DNA from: Hymenopus coronatus
Lineage: Eukaryota; Arthropoda; Insecta; Mantodea; Hymenopodidae
DNA length: 64,000 nucleotides
Assembly: GCA_030762935.1 (NCBI GenBank)
Contig: CM060897.1
Coordinates: 109,148,176 to 109,212,175, forward strand
Reading direction: 5' to 3'
Part shown: positions 1-12,480 of the stretch, one piece after another
Layout: the number at the start of each line of letters is the position of its first letter
How positions within the stretch are numbered: the first letter of the stretch is position 1
Made by a program: the position numbers and the translations under genes
The notes under the pieces: generated by a model
The model's database searches: none
What the model saw: the letters and a program-made list of their open reading frames with translations, nothing else
What the model was told of the DNA's origin: nothing

Positions 1-240
1 TTTCCACTGCCCACACGGAAACACAGCTGCTGTACACAAAGTTACGGCGCTGACTTATTTTTCTCTGCTCTGAAAGTGCAGTATTGAGCTGACGGTGATA
101 TCGTGTGGTTGAGCTGTTACCACTGTGCTTTATTATTTTGTTCTATACTTAGTGACAAAGTGTATTATGGCTCGGCATTTGTTTTCTCAAGCACTGCGTG
201 TATTTATTTATGATTCGTATGTGTTAACACATTTTGTGAG

Positions 241-812
241 TGGACTCTCAATAGTGTATACAATGGTGAAATTGACCGACATTTAATATTTTTCACGGAA
301 GAGGCTTGGTTTCATCTTCATGGATATGAGTGTAACACAAAATAATCATCATTGGACCTCTGAGAGAGACCTAATATTGTTCATGAAATACGAAAATGAC
401 GAGAAAAAAAAAAAAGATATATGGTATGCCATTAGCAGAGAAAGAGTTATAGGCCCAATTTGTTTCGAGTCAATAGTTGATACCCATACATACGTGAACA
501 CAATTTTGCTCCCCTCCCCTTTTTTATAGAGTAAACAGACAGGAAGCGTGATTTTGCCCGTTTCAACAAACTCTGCAGGCAATCTTTCGATGAGAACAAT
601 TGAAAGGGTGTTTCAGGACAGAATTATTAGTATAGATTTGAAGCATAATGTGAACAAGTCAAACCCTCACTCCCTGGAAGAATTAAAATAAAATATCGGC
701 TAGAAAATTGCCAGCATTTCTCAACGTGAACTACGGCGAGGATGGATAGTTTACTAAAGAGTTGGCAAACATGTATGGACAACGGGGATGGTCAGTTTCA
801 GCATCTCCTTTA
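241..812 (+). pseudogene. Decayed mariner-type (DUF4817-associated) transposase, C-terminal part
   Basis: Translation in shifting frames gives EEAWFHLHGYE, then WYAISRERVIGPICFE, then NLSMRTIERVFQDRIIS, then KSNPHSLEELK and QTCMDNGDGQFQHLL. These are in the order seen in insect mariner-like transposases that carry an N-terminal DUF4817 helix-turn-helix. The E/D-E-A-W segment is the region of the first catalytic acid. Stops, frameshifts and a deletion between the RIIS and KSNP segments, where a conserved Pro-rich catalytic segment is expected, show it is dead. The 5' continuation at 1-240 has no recognisable protein. It is the same broad transposase group as the N-terminal fragments at 47904-49181. 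Confidence 0.75.
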
Positions 813-965
813 ATAAAATTGGTAAGTAAAGCCTTTAAAACTAGTTTTAAAAAGGTTGTATGATTTCATCCGCACCTTTCTATGATAGCGGCAAACGAAA
901 ACGAGCGCCGAGGGCGCGGACATGCAAAATACCGCGCAGCCGGTTCCGACGTTTTTGGATCATCC
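813..965. other. Unassigned spacer
   Basis: Short GC-richer stretch between the transposase remnant and the first FamH fragment. No gene or repeat is recognised. Confidence 0.4.
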
Positions 966-1694
966 GATAGAAGGGAATTAAGGGAGGGAATACACTAGGC
1001 TAAACCGACAGCGAAATTTTTTAAAATGTGGTTGCTATGGGATTGAAATCCGTTTCTTTGTGTGGCCAGGAGTTGACAAGTTCCTGTGTTTTAAAACTGA
1101 AACCAACAACAAAGAATATCTCGAACACGGTCAACTCCTCGAAAAAAGAATATATATGATATGTAATGTGTGTTTTAAGAAGATCCACATTGTTTGAGTA
1201 ATAAGCTTTGTCTATCTTTTACGGTTTACTAGTTATGCAACATTCAAAACAACCATCCAAAATAATGAGGTCTACAAAGTCTATTCCCAGAAAATTCAAA
1301 ATATGCATTTTATTTGTCATGTAAATATCTTAAATATAAGAGATTTTAATCAAAATCCATTTTTGAGAAAATCAAAGATTTCGAAATTTTTTCCATGTAA
1401 AGGGTAGTTGGAATTTGGGGAATTTTCCTGAAAATCTTCATGTCGCATCCTTGCAAGATACTAAACTTAAATACCAAGTTTGGTATTTAACGATCTTTTC
1501 GTTTTTGAAATATGCTGTCTACAGACACATACACATACAAACACGGATCTTTTTCTAAAAATGCATTTTTCGGACTCAGGAGACCTCCAAAATATTTCCG
1601 GTGAAATCTCTACATCCCGTTTTTGGGTGCAATACAATAACTTATCTATCCACTATGTAGTACGTTGTACATACTGGCTAGAAAAAAGTAAAAA
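966..1694 (+). mobile_element. FamH copy, 5'-truncated
   Basis: FamH orientation is defined as plus when the hairpin end is on the right. This copy lacks the ATCTGATGTG head and enters within the body near the segment GGGAATACACTAGG. It then follows the family order: A-rich paired tracts, a CA-rich microsatellite near 1520, the segment TTTTTGGGTGCAATACA, and the hairpin end closing with GAAAAAAGTAAAA. No intact reading frame is present. Confidence 0.85.
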
Positions 1695-1823
1695 ATGTTC
1701 AATACTAATGCCACCACTGCAGCTTGCAAAGTATTTATCTAATTTGAATAAAATTTGGTATTCAGATTAGCATAGCTGCATGCAATCACAGTAAAACTTT
1801 GAGGAAACCTATAAGAGAAAAAA

Positions 1824-2561
1824 TCTGATGTGTTCCATTCATATGACTTTCTCTACCGCTCTGCAACAAATTATTGTTAAAAAGCTTATGCTTCTTTTTC
1901 CTTCATGCTAATCGAGAAAAAAAAAATAGCATAAATAGTCTTATTACCTGCTTCCATGCAAACAGAAGAGAAATATGGGAGTAGCATATGCTGAAGTATT
2001 AGTCAAAAGCTGGTTGCTATGTGACTGAAGTTCCTTTGTTTCTATGGACAGGAGTTGACGAAGTCCCATATGAGAAAAGTGTAAGTTTTTAAAGCTGAAA
2101 CCAATAACAAGGAAAATCTCAAAAACGATCCACTCCACGAAACAAATGCATATAACGTAAATTGTGTGTTTTAACGTGATCTACATTTTCTATTAAGTAA
2201 GTTTCTGTCTATCTCTTACGGTTTGCCAGTTTTAAAAAAATCCGTAAAATTCATCCAGAATAAAGTAGTCTTCAAATGCTATTCCCAGAAAATTCAAGAT
2301 ATACATTCTATTTGTCATGTAAACATCTGAAATATACGATATTTTAATCAAACTCGCTAAAGCCATTTTTGAGAAAGTAAAAAAGTTCGAAATTTGTTCC
2401 ATGTGCAGTGTAGTTGGGGGTGGGGGGATTTTCTTGAAAATCTTCGTCTGGCATCTTTGGAAGATACCGAACTTTAAATACCATGTTTGGTATTTGACGG
2501 ACGGACTTTTCATTTTTGACTTATGCTGGCCACAGAGAGACACACACGAACCTTTTTCCAA
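1824..2561 (+). mobile_element. FamH copy, 3'-truncated at a FamH insertion junction
   Basis: The head ATCTGATGTGTTCC with the subterminal ACTTTCTCTA motif is intact. The copy stops in ACCTTTTTCCAAAAA, exactly where the next FamH head begins. The expected hairpin tail is not found after the neighbour, so it was lost or deleted. Confidence 0.85.
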
Positions 2562-3412
2562 AAATCTGTTGTGTTCCATTCACATGACTTTTTCTACATC
2601 TCTGAAACAAATTATTATTAAAAAGCTTTGCTTCCATTTATTTCATTCTGTCGAGGAAAAATTAGCAGAAATAGTCTTATTACTTCCTTCCTTGTAAATA
2701 GAAAGGAAATAAGGGAGTACCATAGGTTAAAGTGATAGCCAAAAGCTGGTTGCTATGTGACTGAAGTTCCATTGTTTGTATGGACAGGAGTTAACAAATT
2801 CCTGTATGAGGAAAGTATGTTTTTTCAAAGCTGAAACTAAAAACAAGGAATATCTCAAAAACGGTCAATTCCACGATTTGTATTTAACATAAATTGTGTG
2901 TTTTAACATGCTCTACATTTTTTGTGTGGTAAATTTTTTCAAACTCTTACGGTTTAGCAGTTATGCAAAATTCCGTAAAATTTATTGAGAATAAATTAGT
3001 CTTCAGAGGCTATTCTCAAAAAATTCAAGATATACGTTTCATTTGTCATGTAAATATATATGGTATACAATATTTTAATCAAAATCGTTAGAGCCATTTT
3101 TGAGAAAATCAAAATTTCGTAAAAGAAGTTCTATGTAATGGGTAGTTGGGGGTGGGGAGATTTTCTTGAAAATCTTCGTGTCGCATCCTTGGGAGATGCG
3201 AAACTTAAATACCAAGTTTGGTATTTAATGCTCTTTTCGATTTGAGCTATGCTGTCTATAGACACACACGGACCTTTTTCCAAAAATTCTTTTTTTTTTT
3301 AATTCAGGGTGATCCAAAACATGTAATTCCGGTGAAATCTCGGTATCGAATTTTTGGGTGCATTACATTACGTTCTCTATACACCATGTACATAGTACGC
3401 GTAGAGAAAGTA
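2562..3412 (+). mobile_element. FamH copy, nearly full length
   Basis: It runs from the head TCTGTTGTGTTCC to the end GTAGAGAAAGTAAA. The central CA-rich tract is reduced to ACACACACGG near 3265. The segment GTATCGAATTTTTGGGTG precedes the terminal hairpin, whose stem is diverged. Confidence 0.88.
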
Positions 3413-3740
3413 AACATAGACATTTGACATTTCACTCCTAGTGTCACTTAGAGACCCCAGAGTAATAGATATGGGAAAGTGAAGATTGTTCACTTAGCCT
3501 GGACAAGATTACTCGCGTGAAGAGCAGATACCGAGGATCTGATCCGGATCGACTAATGAGGTGGCTTCGCACGGAAGCTAGCATAGCACGCAAACAGTTG
3601 CTTCCTTCGACGGAAAGTAAACAACTCCCGAGCGGTAGTTAGATTTGCAAGAACATGAGCCAAGGTCGTTAACTCCAACAGGGATGTCATAGACACATCA
3701 ATAATGATAATGACTTCCGGTTTTTCCAAGACCTTTAAAA
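3413..3740. other. Non-FamH spacer
   Basis: Moderate-GC sequence of mixed composition without a reading frame or repeat I can name. Confidence 0.4.
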
Positions 3741-3772
3741 ATGTTGCTTTCTATACACATAATACGTGATCA

Positions 3773-4495
3773 AATATACATTTCGTTTGTCATGAAAATA
3801 TTTTAAACATATATTTTAATAAAAATCGATTGGAGCCTCTTTTGAGAAAATCAAACATTTTGGAAATGTTTCTTTTAAAGGCCGCGCCGTGTCCGACTGG
3901 TTAGATCACTCGCCTCTCACCCAGGCAACCGCATGTGGGATTTATGGTGGACAATGCGGCGCAGGGGCGGGTTTTCTCCGGGTTCTCCGGTTTCGTCCGC
4001 CAAGCATTCAACCGGTGTTCATATTCATTCCATGTATCATCCATATCATCGCTTGCCATAATACTGGGACCTAAAATACTTGCAACATTGTAAGTTGCCA
4101 TTGGGGTTGTCATCTCAAAATAATTTGAGATCACCTTGTGGTTTACCGGGAAACATGTGAGAAATTCAATGCTATGCTGGCATGTTGCCATGGCAGCTCA
4201 GTGGAAGAGCAACCGGCTAGGGGACTCCGTGGTTCAAATCCCGGCTATGACATTAAATTTTTCAGTAAGACTCTACATATTCAATTTAAAAGTTTGGTAT
4301 TTAACAATTTTTCGCTTTTGAACTATGTTGAAAACGCACACACGCACATACGCACATGGACCTTTATATAACATGTTTTATTAAGAGACTTTAAAACGTA
4401 CATGTCCGATGAAATCACTGAATGAAAGTTTTAGGTGAAATACAATAAATTTTCTATCCTCTATGTGCATTGCATGTATATAGAAAAAGTAAAAC
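3773..4495 (+). mobile_element. FamH copy split by a SINE
   Basis: The 5'-truncated FamH body (3773-3878) resumes after the SINE at about 4258 with TAAAAGTTTGGTATTTAAC. It ends in a degenerate hairpin and GAAAAAGTAAAAC. Confidence 0.75.
3879..4257 (+). mobile_element. tRNA-derived SINE (type C) with a second tRNA-like segment
   Basis: The head GACTGGTTAGATCACTCG resembles a pol III A box. It is followed by a GC-rich body (GGGTTCTCCGG) shared with the inverted copy at 60182-60388. A second tRNA-like block at 4183-4252 contains CAGCTCAGTGGAAGAGC and the B-box-like GTGGTTCAAATCCCGGC. Either this is a dimeric SINE or two SINEs are adjacent. Confidence 0.65.
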
Positions 4496-5390
4496 ACGAT
4501 TTGCACAAATAATATACTATTTAAGTAGAAACAGTCATTAACCATAGAAAAAGTCAGGTTATAATGTTTGTATTTTACACAAAATGGCGAGAAAGATCTT
4601 GTAAGCACCAAAGAAATATGGGAATATTATCAAGATTAGCCCTAAGGTTAGTGACTACCAATATAATCTTACATAAATTGCATATTAATACATATTTGAA
4701 AGCAAAAGTGGCAATGCAAGTACATATTGTAAAGTAAATGTACATGTGCATATAACCACACAAAACATGATTACTGTCAATCCCTAATCATGTTAAAGCT
4801 CACGTGAAACCGTATTTATATTACAAGTATAAGCCGTAATGTGTTCATCAGTATAGATTGATGCTGACACTACCTGCTTTGCTCACCATTAAGCTACATC
4901 AAAATTGAGTACCTTTGCTGCTGTTATAACAATGTAAATAAAGTCAGACAATTTAAGGGTTTATAAGCTGAATTATCTTTTGAATACACAGTTCAATAAT
5001 AAATACCTATTATCATTACATATTTAAAAAGCTGCAATCATTAATTAATGGCAAAAGATGCTGAAAGTGGTATATCAGATGAACAAACATAACCTGCATC
5101 ACTGCCTTCCTTTTTATTGCAAACTGATTAAAAGAAGGACATACTCTTAAAATAATGGGAAAAAAATTAAGACTAAAACCAAGAGCCTGGAAAAAGAAAA
5201 TTTGTTAATATATTTTTCATGATAACCGAATTTAACTGCCTACCACACAGCATCTGGAAAATTAAATATTTTTCTCAAGCACAGATGGTTGAGAAAAAAA
5301 ATTGTATACCTTTATAATACAGATATAAATCTTTTTAAATAATAATGCTTATATTTAAAACACGCTTCGGAATTCCTAATTCATGATAAT

Positions 5391-5415
5391 GCTGCTGCTG
5401 CTGCTGCTGCTGCTG
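5391..5415 (+). repeat. (CTG)n microsatellite
   Basis: Eight consecutive GCT/CTG triplets in otherwise AT-rich DNA. No reading frame of useful length runs through it. Confidence 0.9.
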
Positions 5416-5696
5416 GGATGGCATTACCTACAATCCTTTCTGCTATGCACATTATCCATTGTTTTTACTCTATTTCCATTTCACAAGATTGTCTCTTCTT
5501 TGTGGAGGTAAGAATTACCCCGGAAGCCACGGATGACTACATTCTAATTATTAATATTTTAAAAAGTTTATTCTTGTTTTCACATTCTAAAATTGAATTT
5601 CTCACAAATTTTTTAAAGTATTTCTGTCAGTCCTTCTAACAGTCTGGTTGGCAGTGTTTACACCTGACAATAATAGTAACAACAGGTATTGTTGTT

Positions 5697-5697
<1 letters not shown>

Positions 5698-5744
<47 letters not shown>

Positions 5745-5745
5745 T
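5698..5745 (+). repeat. (ATT)n microsatellite
   Basis: About fifteen uninterrupted TTA/ATT triplets. Confidence 0.95.
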
Positions 5746-7644
5746 ATATACTAATCAATGTATTATGCTTGTTTCAGATATAGAACCGGCTATGAGGTTC
5801 CAGAAAATACCACATAGTGAACCGCTATGTTAGAATACAGAAGATACACATTAGTTACTTTTTGTGAAGATTAGTATGGTCTTAGGAGTGGCTAGAGATT
5901 GTTAAAAATAAAACTCTGTTATCAGGAGGACTTTAGTAGAGCATGGAAATGCTTAAGTAGTACTATACTACCTTGTAAAACAGTAATGAAAATTGAAATT
6001 AATTTAGCCATTTTTATGCCTTACATGAGAATGCAGAAGTACTTCACTGTGCACATTTTTAAATATTATTGTTATAAAAATAAACATAATAAATCTCAGG
6101 ACAAGATATCAAACCTTAAGCCTTATAAAAGGTACATTTCCGCATTAAGCAAGAAATTTCAGAAGTTGTGTTCTGTGGTTCGGAGACTAAGACAATGTTC
6201 TCATACATAGGTTTCAAATTTGCTATAATATTACAAATATATTTACACCACTATTAGATACAGATCCTTCTGGGTATCTTGCAATCATAGTACCAACAAT
6301 GATTTTAAAATTAATTGTATGTGTAGCTATCATAATATCAGATAAATGACTTTTAAATGACTTACAAATAAGTAATTCATTAAAAATATGTTATCTAAAA
6401 ATTTAGATTTTTTTACAGAAAGAACTGCAATTTACTTCATAAACCAATAAGGACATACAATAATTTATATTTAATAGTTACATATTACACACTGTCTAAA
6501 GTAGCGTAAGGTTTTTAGAATTTTAAATTTTATAGCTTAAAGAATACAAAATATTATGCACAAAAATCCTAAATGTAATTCCTCAGTTTCTGTATATGAA
6601 CTAATTTTCTCTGTCATTACAATAATAATTAACGGAACAATCTACATGTGTATGGAATAGTGAAATTGATGCAAGTTTTGTGTAGGGATTAATTTTTCTA
6701 AACGGTATAAAGTCAAATGCTAAATTTGAACTAATCATGGAGGTAGCAAATAAACATGAAATGTGTTTTAAAATCTTGTTTTATATTCACAAATTCTGTT
6801 GCAATAATTGGAATTACAGTAATGAAATTGCCATTATTATAGTTATTATTATTTACTACTTTTTTATTTGAAAGGATGCTTTAAATCTTAAAACCCTCCC
6901 TGGCTACTACCATGTGTGTATGAAAGAAAAAAAAACAGTGAAAGGGTACGTGCAATATAGTGCATTATTTGATGAAGGCAATTATTATGTAAAATTTATA
7001 AAATAAAGAGATATATACCTAAATATTAAATTGAGTAGATGTATCTATTTTTATTAAATTATTGTTTGTAAGATATCCAACATGAAACTGTTTTCATATT
7101 CGTATAGCTTTAAAATCCAGGTGTGTTATTCTGTTAGGAAGAAATCGAATGCCACCTAATTAAAAACCTTTACTTATTGCATAGAAAATATTGAATTATT
7201 ATCCTTTTTATATATTTAAAGATTATATAATTATTTTTTCAGGCTCTGTGAGATGTATGCCATTAATCTAATGTATAATATTCATTATGAAAAATGAATG
7301 CTAAGTTAGCATATAATTTTTTCTCTGCAATGGTTCTTTGGAGCCTTATCACAATGCAATCTGATTTCAAGTATCTCAATTTGCATTTAATCAAAATAGA
7401 ACTGATAGCGTGAAACTTTATGTTGTTTAATTTTTTTCCATACATTTACAATTTTGGTTCCAGAACCAAAGGTTTTCAGGAAATATTGACATTACCACTT
7501 AATGTTTAATAGAATCAAGAAAAGCTATTGACTAATATTTACTTTTTCTCTGCAGAAAAATGAATAGTTCAGAATAACTAGTACTTCATAATATGTAGCT
7601 ACCTTCATTCATTTCCTCCTCACACTACTCCATATTCTTGTATT

Positions 7645-8497
7645 TTTACTTTCTCTATACGACTATGTACATATTGTATAGAGAAGATATTGTATTGCAC
7701 CCAAAAATTCGATACTGAGATTTCACCGGAAATACATGTTTTGTGTCCCACTGAATCCAGAAAAAGCATTTTTACAAAAAGGTCCGTGTGTGTGTGCCTA
7801 TGTGCTTGTGGACAGCATAGCTCAAAAACGAAAAGACCGTTAAATGCCAAACTTGGTATTTAAGTTTGGTATCTTCCAAGGATGCGACACAAATATTTTG
7901 AGAAAAATCTCCTCACTCCGAACTACCCTTTACATAGAACTTTTTTCGTAAATTTTGATTTTCTTAAAAATGGCTCTAACGATTCTGTTTAAAATTTCGT
8001 ATATTAAAGATATTTACCTGAGAAACAAAAAGGTATATCTTGAGTTTTCTGAGAATAGCCTCTGAAAACTATTTTACTCTGGATAAATTGTATGGCATTT
8101 TGCATAACTGCTAAACCGTAAGAGATAGACAAAAACTTGCCATACAAAAAATGTAGAACAGTTTATGCTATAAACATTTTTTTCGTGGAGTTGATCATTT
8201 TTTAGATATTCCTTGTGTTTGGTTTCAGCTTTGAAAAACATACTTTTCTCATACAGGAATTTGTCAACTCCTGTCCATACTACAAAGGAACCTCAGTCAC
8301 TTAGCAACCTGCTTTTGACTGTCACTTTAACCTATGGTACTCCCTTATTTCGCTTCTACCTACAAAGAAGCAAGTAATAAGACTATTTCTGCTAATTTTT
8401 TTCTCAATTAGCATGAAGTAAACCGAAGCATAAGCTTTTTAACAATAATTTGTTGCAGAGATGTAGAGAAAGTCATGTGAATGGAACACATCAGTTT
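7645..8497 (-). mobile_element. FamH copy, full length
   Basis: From the hairpin end (TTTACTTTCTCTATAC ... GTATAGAGAAG) on the left to the head ending CACATCAG plus a T run on the right. The microsatellite is GTGTGTGTGCC near 7790. It is a good reference copy for the minus orientation. Confidence 0.92.
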
Positions 8498-8913
8498 TTT
8501 TTTCTGTAGCTATTTAGTCATTACATGTATGAGGTGTGGTACTTCATACTCTTTTTAACTTTGGTTGTGAGCATCTCTTAGTTATTTTAACAGACTAATC
8601 ACCTTAGCCTAAAATATTTTGTTTGTGTTTTTTTTTAGCTTGTTATAGGTTTAGTTCAGCTCGTTCAGTGACTCAATTATTTGCCTTACAAGTTCATACC
8701 CTTCTGAAGAATGCTTAGACATTTCAAGGATGAGGCATCTTTTTTCTAGAGCTTCACACTCCAACAGAAGATGCTTTAACACTGAAAATAATTGCTACAG
8801 ATGCAAGAGAAGAAGTAATAAAATATGCCCTGAATATTAATATTTCAGTTCAGAATTCATGTATTTGCACGTAACATGCCTATTAATATGCTAAGAGTGT
8901 TAATAAATGTATC
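8498..8913. other. AT-rich spacer
   Basis: Between two FamH copies. No gene or named repeat is seen. Confidence 0.4.
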
Positions 8914-9747
8914 ACTTTCTCTTCACATACTATGTACATAGTGTATAGAGAAGGTATTGTATTGCACCCAAAAATTCGATACCGAGATTTCACCGGAAAT
9001 ATGTGTTTTGGGGTCCCCTGTATCCAAAAAAAGCATTTATGGAAAAAGGTCCATGTATGTGTGTGAGTGTGTATCTGTGTGTCTGTGGACAGCATAGCTC
9101 AAAAACGAAAAGATTGTTAAATACGAAACTTGGTATTTAAGTTTGGTATCTTCCAATGATGTGACACAAAGATTTTCAAGAAAATCCCCCCAACCCCAAC
9201 TACCGTTTACATGGAATTTTTTTCGAAAAATGTTATTCTCTCAAAAATGGCTCTAACGATTTTGATGAAAATATTGTATATTAAAGATATTTACCTACAA
9301 ATAATATGTATATATTGAATTTTCTGGGAATAGCCTCTGAAGATTACTTTATTCTGGATGGATTTTACATAACTGCTAAACCGTAAGAAATGGACAAAAA
9401 CTTACCACACAAAAATGTAGAGCACATTAAAACACACAATTTATATACTTTTTTTTCGAGGAGTTGATCGTTTTTGAGATATTCCTTGTTTTTGGTTTCA
9501 GCTTTGAAACACTTGTACCTTTCTCATACAGATATTTGTCAACTCGTGTCCACACAAACAAAGGAACTTCAGTCACCTAGTAACCAGCTTTTGACTTCAC
9601 TTTATCCTATGATACTCTCACATTTTGCTTCTATTTACAAGGAAGCAAGTAATAAGACTATTTTTGCTAATTTTTTCTGGATTAGCATGAAGTAAATAGA
9701 AGAATAAGCTTATTAACAATAATTAGTTACACAGAAGTAGAGAAAGT

Positions 9748-9752
<5 letters not shown>
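8914..9752 (-). mobile_element. FamH copy ending in a microsatellite
   Basis: The hairpin end is well preserved, with the inner palindrome CTATGTACATAG intact. The head is cut after GTAGAGAAAGTTA, where an (AT)n(GT)n tract begins at 9752. Confidence 0.9.

Positions 9753-9782
<30 letters not shown>
9753..9782 (+). repeat. (AT)n(GT)n microsatellite
   Basis: Alternating AT then GT dinucleotides replacing the missing head of the adjacent FamH copy. Confidence 0.9.
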
Positions 9783-9783
<1 letters not shown>

Positions 9784-10389
9784 GTATATTCCATGTCTGT
9801 TTTCTTTTTAATTGTAGCTATGTTATTGCAAAATTATAGTAAAATAAATAACAATTTATGGTTTATAAAATTATGTTGGTATTTAGCAAAAGTTGCTAAT
9901 GATTTATTAAAATGTCACACCATAATCACTTCAACAGTTAATGTGATAATTTTATATTGAAGCTAGGAATTGACAAGCACTCTACATAAACAAAGCTTTT
10001 CCGAATTAAATTTACAAACACTTTAAATTCCCCAATCCAAATGATAAAATTATAGTGTATGATTCATAATAGTCATTATTTAAATATATTTTAATATACA
10101 GATATCTGGAGTTGTAAACCACAATTGGTTGTATTGATTTTATTTTGCTTTTAAATTGTTCGTTTGATGTTATTTGTGCTTTGAGCAGGTAATTTATATT
10201 CCTTTCTTGTTATATTTTACATGATATCTGTAATTCCTAAAGTTTTTTCTTTATGTAGCCCCATTTAATGTCTATGATGATATCGGGGGCTTTAACTTAT
10301 GAAACAACTCGTTGATTGTAAGTTCATTAATGTTGAATGTTTTAAACATTTTAGTTTCTTCAAAAACACACAAACATACTTTCAGAATC
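9783..10389. other. AT-rich spacer
   Basis: No gene, FamH or SINE recognised. Confidence 0.4.
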
Positions 10390-10508
10390 TGGGGGATAGG
10401 GAATGATTTCGGTTAAAGAAAAATTGCCCGCCTCAGCCGGAAATCGAACCTGGGACCTCTGGGTGGGGAGTCAGCTCGGTGAACACTCGACCTTGGAGAC
10501 AGTCAATT
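10390..10508 (-). mobile_element. tRNA-derived SINE fragment (type E)
   Basis: On the minus strand a tRNA-like segment carries the B-box consensus GGTTCGATTTCCGGC, preceded by GTGTTCACCGAGCTGACTCC. The body beyond it (GCGGGCAATTTTTC) is short. The anticodon stem does not fold as a standard tRNA, so it is not called as a tRNA gene. Confidence 0.55.
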
Positions 10509-10919
10509 CCTAAAGTTGTATAATTTCCCCTTGGTTTTTGTCATGCATAACTTTAAAGTAATACTGTATAGTTCTGTCAAATTAGTGATTCAGTTGATGA
10601 AATCATTAGAAGAAGTAGATTCAATTAGTACAATAGGTATAAATCTGTAGTTAGCACCTCAGATTTCTGAGCATTGTCCATAAAATAAATCAAGCTCATT
10701 AACTTTCGAAGTATGTTGTTTTATCATTACAGTACAGTGTAATTTATTTTGGGAAATGTTCCTTCCATGTACTCTCCATTTTTAAACATAAACAAATAAG
10801 GAAACAAAAAGTACAAAAAATGCGTAGGAATGTCTATTTGTTAAATAGGCTCTCGTCACCACTGATGGCCATTGTTTGTGTGTATATATACACGTATATA
10901 TTGCACATAAAAATAAAAG
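10509..10919. other. AT-rich spacer
   Basis: No gene or named repeat recognised. Confidence 0.35.
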
Positions 10920-11168
10920 GCAACCGGCAAACAAACCAAGAATTCTCAAGTAAGCAATGAAATAATAACGGCATATAAAGTTTTTCTCGAGGCTGCAGTT
11001 AGATCAGAAGCTTTAAGAGCGGTACATAGATTTCTTGAGAAAAAATTAGAACCGCTCGAAAGATTTCTGATCTGGCTACAAACTGGAGAAAACTGGCCGA
11101 AATCCTGGAGTGGTTGGTTTGGTGAGTGGACGGGGCAGGACGCTACTTGGGTAATTGAGCTACCGTAA
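10920..11168 (+). other. Unrecognised coding-like open segment of 82 codons
   Basis: An open frame without an ATG runs from just after an AAAAG sequence to TAA at 11166-11168. The translation has protein-like composition, with amphipathic VRSEALRAVHRFLEKKL and the Trp-rich ENWPKSWSGWFGEW. The window is generally stop-dense, so 82 open codons of balanced composition are notable. It could be an exon of an unidentified gene or a piece of a transposon protein. An open frame also exists on the opposite strand, so coding is not proven. Confidence 0.3.
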
Positions 11169-11826
11169 TCGGTCAAGTTTCTGTACCCTGCTGTGTGAGA
11201 ACATTTTGAGTCGCGTCGATCGCCAGAAGTGGAATGAGAGTCCAATTTTTTAACATTGAGTTAACCATCTATTCGTTAATAGTTATCTATGATCTGCACG
11301 TTGTATTCTGCATGGAATTGGTTTCATTTGATATGTAATATTACAAATTAATATATCAAGAGTGAATTTTAACATATTTGTTGTACACAGGTGTGAATAT
11401 GATCTAGGTATGATAACTTAATCGCATACTATTAATTATGCATAAACTTACAATAGGTAAAACAAAGACTCTATGTTCAATTTTCCAACGCCGAAGAAGA
11501 GAAAAGCAGATGAACCAGAGCATAGTAACCGAGAACTTCAGTCCCAACAATAATTCTGTGATAAACAATTCTGTGCTAATAATTTCCATATCTCTGAGTC
11601 TGTGTTTTTGTAACCTAGACAAATAAGCATCAGCCACAATACCAAGCCTTCCATAGATTTGTAACCGTCTCAATCTCTGTTATCTTTAGTGATTCCTGTT
11701 TAATGCGCAGGTGTAGTTCTTGAGAGGTTTTCATATTATAACCAAAACACCTTTGTGTATTATATTAATACTAGCAAGGTCTATCACGTAATTTTGCAAT
11801 TGTTATATAAACTTTTTTACTCTCTA
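11169..11826. other. AT-rich spacer with a small ATG-initiated frame
   Basis: Mostly featureless. ATG at 11473 opens a 26-codon frame containing PKKRK, which resembles a nuclear-localisation motif, but nothing else supports a gene. Confidence 0.3.
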
Positions 11827-12480
11827 GTTTAACTATCACAGAGTGGCTGGTTGGAGTAGGAGATATTGCACTAGCACCTTATGGGATGTTACAGAGCGTA
11901 TTTTCTTGTAATACTCTTTCTTTCTCCCCCCCCCCCCCCCCATAATAATGATGGCGAAAGGCCTCAGTAGCGCTACTATATATCGTATATTCATTCCATT
12001 ATCCCATCTTGTTTAACTATCACAGTGGCTTTTTAGGTTAAGTAGATAAGGCACTAACACCCTATGGGTAATAACATACATGTATTTATTTTGAAACCGC
12101 CTTTGTTTCATTCTCAGCGGCCCTGTGAGGTATATAACCTATTTTCATTCCATTATTCTATATTGTATAACTGATACAGTGTATCTTTAGGTTACGCAAA
12201 TAAGAGACTAACACGGATGGATAGTTATAGAGAGAGTTTTTTGAATTGCGCTGTTTTCATAATAACGTTGGCAAATATTACTTATTTTTTTGTAGTGTAT
12301 AACGCCCGCTTTAATTACTTATGGCACCGCAGGCGGTATCTTAACTTATACAAGCATTGTAAACCACCCCTCCCGCCTCTCTCATGGGAGGAATGGGCGT
12401 ATTTCCCCAACCAGAATTCTTCCCTCATTTCAACTAAAACCATTTAATGTTTTATAATGACAATGGAAAATTAGTTCAGC
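11827..12480 (+). repeat. Degenerate satellite, left block
   Basis: About four decayed units of 150-185 bp. Each has a TTTAACTATCACAGTGGC-like start, then TTAGGTTAAGTAGATA, CACTAACACCCTATGGG, CTCAGCGGCCCTGT and TTCATTCCATTAT. A poly-C run lies at 11926-11941. The same unit returns at 13320, 14399-15060 and 16272. Confidence 0.7.

Larger units (their letters stand above)
4496..7644. other. AT-rich region free of FamH
   Basis: About 3.1 kb of AT-rich DNA with no FamH copy, no SINE and no reading frame that looks like protein. It is the longest repeat-poor stretch in the left half and could be intronic, UTR or intergenic. Only microsatellites stand out, at 5391 and 5698. Confidence 0.5.

Noticed and set aside
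5648..5833. Poly-tyrosine open frame
   Set aside because: Translation of the (ATT)n microsatellite.
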